Part shown: positions 56,932 to 64,000 of the stretch, piece after piece
Numbering within the stretch: the stretch's first letter is position 1
Layout of the letters: every line of letters begins with the position of its first letter
Source of the DNA: Nipponacmea schrenckii
Lineage: Eukaryota > Mollusca > Gastropoda > Lottiidae
DNA length: 64,000 nt
Assembly (NCBI GenBank): GCA_030562195.1
Contig: JAUJPP010000011.1
Location: forward strand, 7,006,001-7,070,000
Direction of reading: 5' to 3'
Notes under the pieces: generated by a model
What the model saw: the letters and a program-made list of their open reading frames with translations, nothing else
Database searches by the model: none
What the model was told of the DNA's origin: nothing
Position numbers and translations under genes: made by a program

Positions 56932-57569
56932 CGTTTAACATTTAATATTAACGAAATCCTATGAAAATTGATAAAATTAAAAGTCAGTGGACCTCAATCA
57001 TGAGATTTGCTGGCTCTAGAAGATGTATCTAGCCATTGTTTCGAATTTTTAAAAATGATGATTTAGTCTCATTAGAGAAGCTAAATATAAATTTCAAATA
57101 AAGAGATTTATTTTAATTGAAAATTACAAAAGCAAAGTGTGAAAAATGACTGACAATTGTTGAAAATATAGATAAGAAGTATTTACGAAACTATAAACCG
57201 CATCTTTTTTATACCATATTTGACTTTTTTGTTAAAGAGTTCCGTGTTTATTTTTCATCATTTCAGAAACTGTACCATATTTTATGTAATTGCCCAAAGT
57301 TTGAGTTAAATTCAACTTAATTGAGGTAAGATTTAGTTCTACGGGTTTATATTTTTTAGATACAAAGTTTCTGTGTTAGTATGACTAAATTTTGATTGAT
57401 GATTTTGATAACCTTTAATCTAAAAAAAAAAAAAAAAAAATAAATGGTTTGTTTATTATTTATCTTTAGGCTACTTTAAATTTAAAGATATATTACGTCT
57501 GAAAAGGGACATAAAATTTTAATTTCGCTAAAACTTGGCCAATAACAATATATCCATCTATGGACTTAC

Positions 57570-57600
57570 CTGGTGTCATAACTTATCAAAGACAGACAAA
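57570..57600 (-). other. Non-coding first exon (5' UTR), 3' part, with uORF start
   Basis: On the minus strand a strong donor (CCAG then GTAAGTCC) ends here at 57570. The matching acceptor is TTTTCATAG at 56959-56967, giving 27 nt of UTR (56932-56958) before the FKBP15 ATG. The true 5' end of this exon was not determined; transcription probably starts between 57600 and about 57660. The spliced leader would hold a small uORF beginning at 57579: ATG ACA CCA G, joined to GA TTT CGT TAA, encoding MTPGFR and ending 17 nt before the main ATG. The exon is inferred from splice sites only. Confidence 0.55.
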
Positions 57601-57669
57601 CAGTGTAACAGTATAACTGTATTAATGACAATTATGATTACGCAAATAATGTCATTCATTGATAAATTT

Positions 57670-57696
57670 TGACGTCATAGACACGTGGTGACGTCA
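57670..57696. promoter_or_regulatory. CRE - E-box - CRE cluster in the FKBP15 upstream region
   Basis: Two perfect 8-bp palindromes TGACGTCA lie at 57670-57677 and 57689-57696, with a perfect E-box CACGTG at 57682-57687 between them. CREB/ATF-family bZIP factors bind TGACGTCA and bHLH factors such as USF, MYC or MITF/TFEB bind CACGTG. The cluster lies about 100 bp upstream of the inferred non-coding first exon, so it is a good core or proximal promoter candidate. It is symmetric and could serve a divergent plus-strand transcript as well. Binding is inferred. Confidence 0.65.
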
Positions 57697-57699
57697 CAA

Positions 57700-57980
57700 C
57701 ACGCTCTATAAACATAATTTTAACGACAAGGGAAGACAACTCTTAAACTTGTTTACCGGTATGGAAATCCTGCATAGAATAGCCATGAAAACTTAAATTA
57801 AAACGTTAGGAGTTGTTTGGTACGAAACATCGATTTCTTTATTTGAGAAAGAAGTGTAATTTATTTCAAGAATTCCAGAATATTCACTCCAAGACTTCCA
57901 TTACTGACTGCGACCTAGCTGTAAACAAACATGGCACCCATAAGACATTTTGTTTCTCATTTTTTTTTAATACCCATGGG
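57700..57980. other. Upstream intergenic region
   Basis: Sequence between the CRE cluster and the first plus-strand ATG candidates. It has no repeat. If a divergent gene exists, its 5' UTR would lie here. Confidence 0.35.
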
Positions 57981-57982
57981 GC

Positions 57983-58114
57983 ATGAATTTTCTGAAAGAT
58001 ATAGATGCATGTGTTACCATAAGAGAGAGCTTTGTTCTTGCTGGCGCTGTCAAGAGAGCTGCACTCTCATATTATTTAATGTGTGACATCTGGTTAAATT
58101 TACGCACAGGATAG
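57983..58114 (+). CDS. Possible first coding exon of a divergent gene, unidentified
   Basis: A 43-codon ORF in divergent position to FKBP15: MNFLKDIDACVTIRESFVLA, GAVKRAALSYYLMC and on to TAG. Composition is less AT-biased than neighbouring DNA. If it is a first exon, a donor-like ATGTGTGAC near 58080 could end it within LSYYLM. An overlapping ORF in another frame starts at ATGGCACCC (57930) and is poorer in composition. I do not recognise the product; it may be chance. Confidence 0.25.
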   Translation: MNFLKDIDACVTIRESFVLAGAVKRAALSYYLMCDIWLNLRTG

Positions 58115-58975
58115 GGTTCAATGGTATTTAAAGTTTTATGTTTACTAAGAAAAATAGTTGATAAATAAATTAAATAAATAAGACAACATGGATCAAAGAC
58201 AACACGACCACTTATTTTTAGACTTGGCCCAATGAATGTCAAAAACAACTCCGACCTCTTTTGAACTTTTTATAGACTACTCAGATTACTTTTGAACTTT
58301 TTAAAAACTCAAATTTTAAAACAAATTGAAAGTAGCATGTTGAAGACCATCATAATTTGAGATTTTGTCTGAAATCCTTTTCTTATTTTGAAAAAGATAT
58401 CTTAAACATTATTGCGAGTTTTTTTTGTACTGAAATGAAAAAAAATAGTGGTTCCAATTGTTAAAACATTGGTCTTAGTAGTCTTAGTAACTCAGTCCTT
58501 GAAAAATTCTGTATTGTTCAAATATTTTTTGTCAAAAGACAACTCAGGTTTTGCAAATTGCAAAAATTGATTAATTTTTCAAAATTTTACTGATTATATT
58601 TTTATGTGGATTCATAATGGCTCAAAAGAGATATAGTCATAACAGTAAAACTTCCTATAGTTTGTGTAGGAAGATACACTGATAAGGTTTAAAATGTAAA
58701 GATGGTAGTTGAAAAGCCTCTACTAGTATTTATTTTAGTGTAAAGTGGTGTATTTGTTTAAAGTAATTATCAAACTAAACACATGACTAGCATGGTTTTA
58801 AATCCTGTTGACCAACTAGTGGTCCATTGTTGATAAATACCAATACCAGGATATAGAATGCAGGCTTGTTTTCAATTTAACCAACATGAATTTATATTTT
58901 TGAGATCTAATTTATATGACTGGAACATTTGAATGTAATTGATGTTTAGGGAGCTGTGATAGAAATGATTGACAA
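58115..58975. other. AT-rich spacer before the 46-bp satellite
   Basis: No gene or repeat recognised. Composition is like intron DNA. Confidence 0.4.
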
Positions 58976-58984
58976 ATATAGCTA

Positions 58985-61900
58985 AATCAATGATCTAAAG
59001 CTTCAATCTAGTCTTGAGTCTAGACCTCTAGTCAGACATGACTGGTAAAAAACGTCAAAACAAAAATCTAGATCTCTAGTCAGACATGAATAAAAATACA
59101 GTCAATCAACAGCCTAGAGCTCTAGTCAAACATGAATTAAAATACAGTCAATCAACAGCCTAGAGCTCTAGTCAAACATGAATAAAAATACAGTCAATCA
59201 ACAGCCTAGAGCTCTAGTCAAACATGGATAAAAATACAGTCAATCAACAGCCTAGAGCTCTAGTCAGACATGAATTAAAATACAGTCAATCAACAGCCTA
59301 GAGCTCTAGTCAAACATGAATTAAGATACAGTCAATCAACAGCCTAGAGCTCTAGTCAAACATGAATAAAAATACAGTCAATCAACAGCCTAGAGCTCTA
59401 GTCAAACATGGATAAAAAATACAGTCAATCAACAGCCTAGAGCTCTAGTCAGACATGAATTAAAATACAGTCAATCAACAGCCTAGAGCTCTAGTCAAAC
59501 ATGAATTAAGATACAGTCAATCAACAGCCTAGAGCTCTAGTCAAACATGAATTAAAATACAGTCAATCAACAGCCTAGAGCTCTAGTCAGACATGAATTA
59601 AAATACAGTCAATCAACAGCCTAGAGCTCTAGTCAAACATGAATTAAGATACAGTCAATCAACAGCCTAGAGCTCTAGTCAAACATGAATTAAAATACAG
59701 TCAATCAACAGCCTAGAGCTCTAGTCAAACATGAATTAAAATACAGTCAATCAACAGCCTAGAGCTCTAGTCAAACATGAATTAAAATACAGTCAATCAA
59801 CAGCCTAGAGCTCTAGTCAAACATGAATTAAAATACAGTCAATCAACAGCCTAGAGCTCTAGTCAGACATGAATTAAAATACAGTCAATCAACAGCCTAG
59901 AGCTCTAGTCAAACATGAATTAAGATACAGTCAATCAACAGCCTAGAGCTCTAGTCAAACATGAATTAAAATACAGTCAATCAACAGCCTAGAGCTCTAG
60001 TCAAACATGAATTAAAATACAGTCAATCAACAGCCTAGAGCTCTAGTCAAACATGAATTAAAATACAGTCAATCAACAGCCTAGACTCTAGTCAAACATA
60101 TTAAAATACAGTCAATCAACAGCCTAGAGCTCTAGTCAAACATAGAAAATTAAAATACATCAACAACAGCCTAGAGCTCTAGTCAAACATGAATTAAAAT
60201 ACAGTCAACAACAGCCTAGAGCTCTATCAAAATGAAAAAATACAGCAATCAACAGCCTAGAGCTCTAGTCAAACATGAATTAAAATACAGTCATCAAACC
60301 TAGAGCTCTAGTCAAACATGAATTAAAATACAGTCAACAACAGCCTAGAGCTCTAGTCAAACATGAATAAAAATACAGTCAATCAACAGCCTAGAGCTCT
60401 AGTCAAACATGAATTAAAATACAGTCAATCAACAGCCTAGAGCTCTAGTCAAACATGAATTAAAATACAGTCAATCAACAGCCTAGAGCTCTAGTCAGAC
60501 AGAAAAAAACAGTCAATCAACAGCCAGAGCTCTAGTCAACATGAATTAAAAACAGTCAATCAACAGCCAGAGCTCTAGTCAAACATGAATTAAAAACATC
60601 AATCAACAGCCTAGAGCTCTAGTCAAACATGAATTAAAAAACACAATCAACAGCCTAGAGCTCTAGTCAGACATGAATTAAAATACATCAATCAACAGCC
60701 TAGAGCTCTAGTCAAACAAATTAAAATACAGTCAATCAAACCTAGAGCTCTAGTCAAACATGAATTAAAATACAGTCAATCAACAGCCTAGGCTCTAGTC
60801 AAACATGAATTAAAATACAGTCAATCAACAGCCTAGAGCTCTAGTAAACATGAATTAAAATACAGTCAATCAACAGCCTAGAGCTCTAGTCAGACATGAT
60901 AAAAATACAGTCAATCAACAGCCTAGAGTTCTAGTCAACATGAATTAAAATACAGTCAATCAACAGCCTAGAGCTCTAGTAACATGAATTAAAATACAGT
61001 CAATCAACAGCCTAGAGCTCTAGCAACATGAATTAAAATACAGTCAATCAACAGCCTAGAGCTCTAGTAAACATGGAAAAAATACAGCATCAACACGCCT
61101 AGAGCTTAGTCAAACATGAATTAAAATACAGTCAATCAACAGCCTAGAGCTTAGTCAGAAGATTAAAATAAAATCAACAACAGTCTAGAGCTTAGTAAAT
61201 GAATTAAAAACAGTCAATCAACAGCCTACTCTAGTCAAACATGGATAAAAATACAGTCAATCAACAGCCTAGAGCTCTAGTAAACATGAATAAAATCAGT
61301 CAATCAACAGCCTAGAGCTCTAGTCAAACATGGATAAAAATACAGTCAATCAACAGCCTAGAGCTCTTATAACATGATAAAATACAGTCAATAACAGCCT
61401 AGAGCTCTAGTCAAACATGAATAAAATACAGTCATCAACAGCCTAGAGCTCTAGTCAAACATGAATTAAAAACAGTCAATCAACAGCCTAGAGCTCTAGT
61501 CAAACATGAATTAAAATACAGTCAATCAACAGCCTAGAGCTCTCAAACATGAATTAAAAACAGCAATCAACAGCTAGAGCTCTGTCAAACATAATTAAAA
61601 TACAGCAAAACAGCCTAGAGCTCTAGTCAAACATGAATAAAATACAGTCAATCAACAGCCTAGAGCTCTAGTCAAACATGAATTAAAATACAGTCAATCA
61701 ACAGCCTAGAGCTCTAGTCAAACATGAATTAAAATACAGTCAATCAACAGCCTAGAGCTCTAGTCAAACATGAATTAAAATACAGTCAATCAACAGCCTA
61801 GAGCTCTAGTCAAATGATAAAAATACAGTCAATCAACAGCCTAGAGCTCTAGTCAACATGAATAAAAATACAGTCAATCAACAGCCTAGAGCTCTAGTCA

Positions 61901-64000
61901 GACATGAATTAAAATACAGTCAATCAACAGCCTAGAGCTCTAGTCAAACATGAATTAAAATACAGTCAACAAAGCCTAGAGCCTATAAAATAAAAATACA
62001 GCAATCCAGCCAGACTATAACATAATAAATAAGTCAATCAAACCTGATATAACATAATAAAATAAGTCAATCAACACCTGATAAAACATAATTAAAATAA
62101 GTCAATCAAACAGATTAAACATAATTAAAATAAGTCAATAAACAGATATACATAATAAAATAAGTCATCAACAGTAATCAGTCAACAGAATTAAATCAGT
62201 AAACAGCTAATCAGTCCATAATAAAATAAGTCAATCAAACAGATTATAAACATAATAAAATAAGTCAATCAACAGTAACTTAGTAACAAATTAAAATCAG
62301 TAACAATAAACTAAGTCTTCAACAGATTAAACATAAATACAGTATAAGCTGATCTAGTCAACATGAATAAAAATACAGATCAACAAGCCTAGAAACATAA
62401 ATAGTCATCAAGTAATAATACAGTAATAACATCAAGCTAGTCATAACATGATAAAATACATCAATCAACAGTCAATAAACAGATTAAAATAATCAATACA
62501 GCTAATCAAAACAGATAAATAAGTCTAGCAAATTATAACAAATTAAATCTAATCAAACTGATTAACAGAATAAATAAGTCTAACAGCAGATTAGTAAACT
62601 GGATTAAACAGATAAAACAGCTAATCAACAGCCTAGAGCTCTAGTCAAACATGAATTAAAATACAGTCAATCAACAGCCTAGAGCTCTAGTCAAACATGG
62701 ATTAAAATACAGTCAATCAACAGCCTAGAGCTCTAGTCAAACATGAATTAAAATACAGTCAATCAACAGCCTAGAGCTCTAGTCAAACATGGATAAAAAT
62801 ACAGTCAATCAACAGCCTAGAGCTCTAGTCAAACATGAATTAAAATACAGTCAATCAACAGCCTAGAGCTCTAGTCAAACATGAATTAAAATACAGTCAA
62901 TCAACAGCCTAGAGCTCTAGTCAAACATGAATTAAAATACAGTCAATCAACAGCCTAGAGCTCTAGTCAAACATGAATTAAAATACAGTCAATCAACAGC
63001 CTAGAGCTCTAGTCAGACATGGAATTAAAAATACAGTCAATCAACAGCCTAGAGCTCTAGTCAAACATGAATTAAAATACAGTCAATCAACAGCCTAGAG
63101 CTCTAGTCAAACATGAATTAAAATACAGTCAATCAACAGTCTAGAGCTCTAGTCAGACATGAATTAAAATACAGTCAATCAACAGCCTAGAGCTCTAGTC
63201 AAACATGAATTAAAATACAGTCAATCAACAGTCTAGAGCTCTAGTCAGACATGAATTAAAATACAGTCAATCAACAGTCTAGAGCTCTAGTTAGACATGA
63301 ATTAAAATACAGTCAATCAACAGCCTAGAGCTCTAGTTAGACATGAATTAAAATACAGTCAATCAACAGCCTAGAGCTCTAGTTAGACATGAATTAAAAT
63401 ACAGTCCATCAACAGCCTAGAGCTCTAGTTAGACATGAATTAAAATACAGTCAATCAACAGCCTAGAGCTCTAGTCAGACATGAATTAAAATACAGTCCA
63501 TCAACAGCCTAGAGCTCTAGTCAGACATGAATTAAAATACAGTCAATCAACAGCCTAGAGCTCTAGTCAGACATGAATTAAAATACAGTCAATCAACAGC
63601 CTAGAGCTCTAGTCAAACATGGATAAAAATACAGTCCATCAACAACAGCCTAGAGCTCTAGTCAAACATGAATTAAAATACAGTCAATCAACAGCCTAGA
63701 GCTCTAGTCAAACATGAATTAAAATACAGTCAATCAACAGCCTAGAGCTCTAGTCAAACATGAATAAAAATACAGTCAATCAACAGCCTAGAGCTCTAGT
63801 CAAACATGGATAAAAATACAGTCAATCAACAGCCTAGAGCTCTAGTCAAACATGGATAAAAATACAGTCAATCAACAGCCTAGAGCTCTAGTCAAACATG
63901 GATAAAAATACAGTCAATCAACAGTCTAGAGCTCTAGTCAAACATGAATAAAAATACAGTCAATCAACAGCCTAGAGCTCTAGTCAAACATGGATAAAAA
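58985..64000. repeat. 46-bp satellite array with a 12-bp palindrome, runs off the window
   Basis: Over 100 units of CAGTCAATCAACAGCCTAGA, GCTCTAGTCAAACATGAATT, AAAATA. Each unit holds the perfect palindrome CTAGAGCTCTAG. Common variants are GGATAAAA for GAATTAAAA, TCAGACATG for TCAAACATG and TTAGACATG near 63290-63450. Units at 59100-60050 and 62630-63999 are clean. Between about 60050 and 62625 they carry frequent one- to several-base losses, extreme at 61975-62620. The array continues beyond the window edge. Confidence 0.95.

Noticed and set aside
57421..57440. Poly(A) run as evidence for a retrocopy
   Set aside because: No gene-like sequence precedes it; simple homopolymer in AT-rich upstream DNA.

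Overview
The window is eukaryotic, AT-rich and intron-dense. It looks like a lophotrochozoan genome, probably a mollusc; that is an inference from the protein divergence, the abundant tRNA-derived SINEs and MITEs, and the very heavy minisatellite load. No prokaryotic feature is present. One gene on the minus strand dominates: the orthologue of FKBP15 (WAFL; WH1-like domain + FKBP domain + long coiled coil). I could assemble it as 47 coding exons from 56931 (ATG) down to 3091 (stop). All but one exon junction keep phase, and the model is about 1692 codons if the single phase problem between exons 1 and 2 is an assembly or annotation slip.

Layout, in gene order (right to left). 63999-58980: a 46-bp satellite array of more than 100 units, badly corrupted around 60.0-62.6 kb. 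57.7-58.1 kb: possible start of a divergent plus-strand gene. 57670-57696: two perfect CRE palindromes flanking an E-box, just upstream of a non-coding first exon. 56931-51835: N-terminus, WH1-like domain and FKBP domain. 51574-44942: acidic, proline- and glutamine-rich linker with an 18-nt microexon. 44418-26321: coiled-coil exons separated by introns stuffed with minisatellites (units of 30, 40, 37, 24 and 28 bp). 25651-22730: the conserved block after the coiled coil and an acidic exon. 22517-3091: a lineage-specific tail made of about 19 small exons, nearly all phase 1-1, encoding two alternating modules, 'VEES(F/M)GK' and 'TGDKGNR(I/L)Y(S/T)E'. These exons have multiplied by tandem duplication, including a recognisable ~3.3-kb block duplication (13.6-16.9 kb versus 17.0-20.05 kb).

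The most unusual signal is that several minisatellites have captured functional boundaries. The 42-bp array at 23.79-25.59 kb is a tandem copy of the last codons of exon 27 plus its 5' splice site. It stays open in the exon frame, so in principle it is a ladder of in-phase donors that would add 14 residues per step. The 55-bp array at 8.13-9.77 kb does the same for exon 44, but with an in-frame stop after the first donor. The 28-bp array at 28.93-30.15 kb is a tandem copy of the RNA polymerase III A-box end of a SINE. Stretches at 16.9-17.6, 19.0-19.9, 25.7-26.1 and 60.0-62.6 kb are full of small deletions typical of poor long-read consensus, so details there should be treated with caution.
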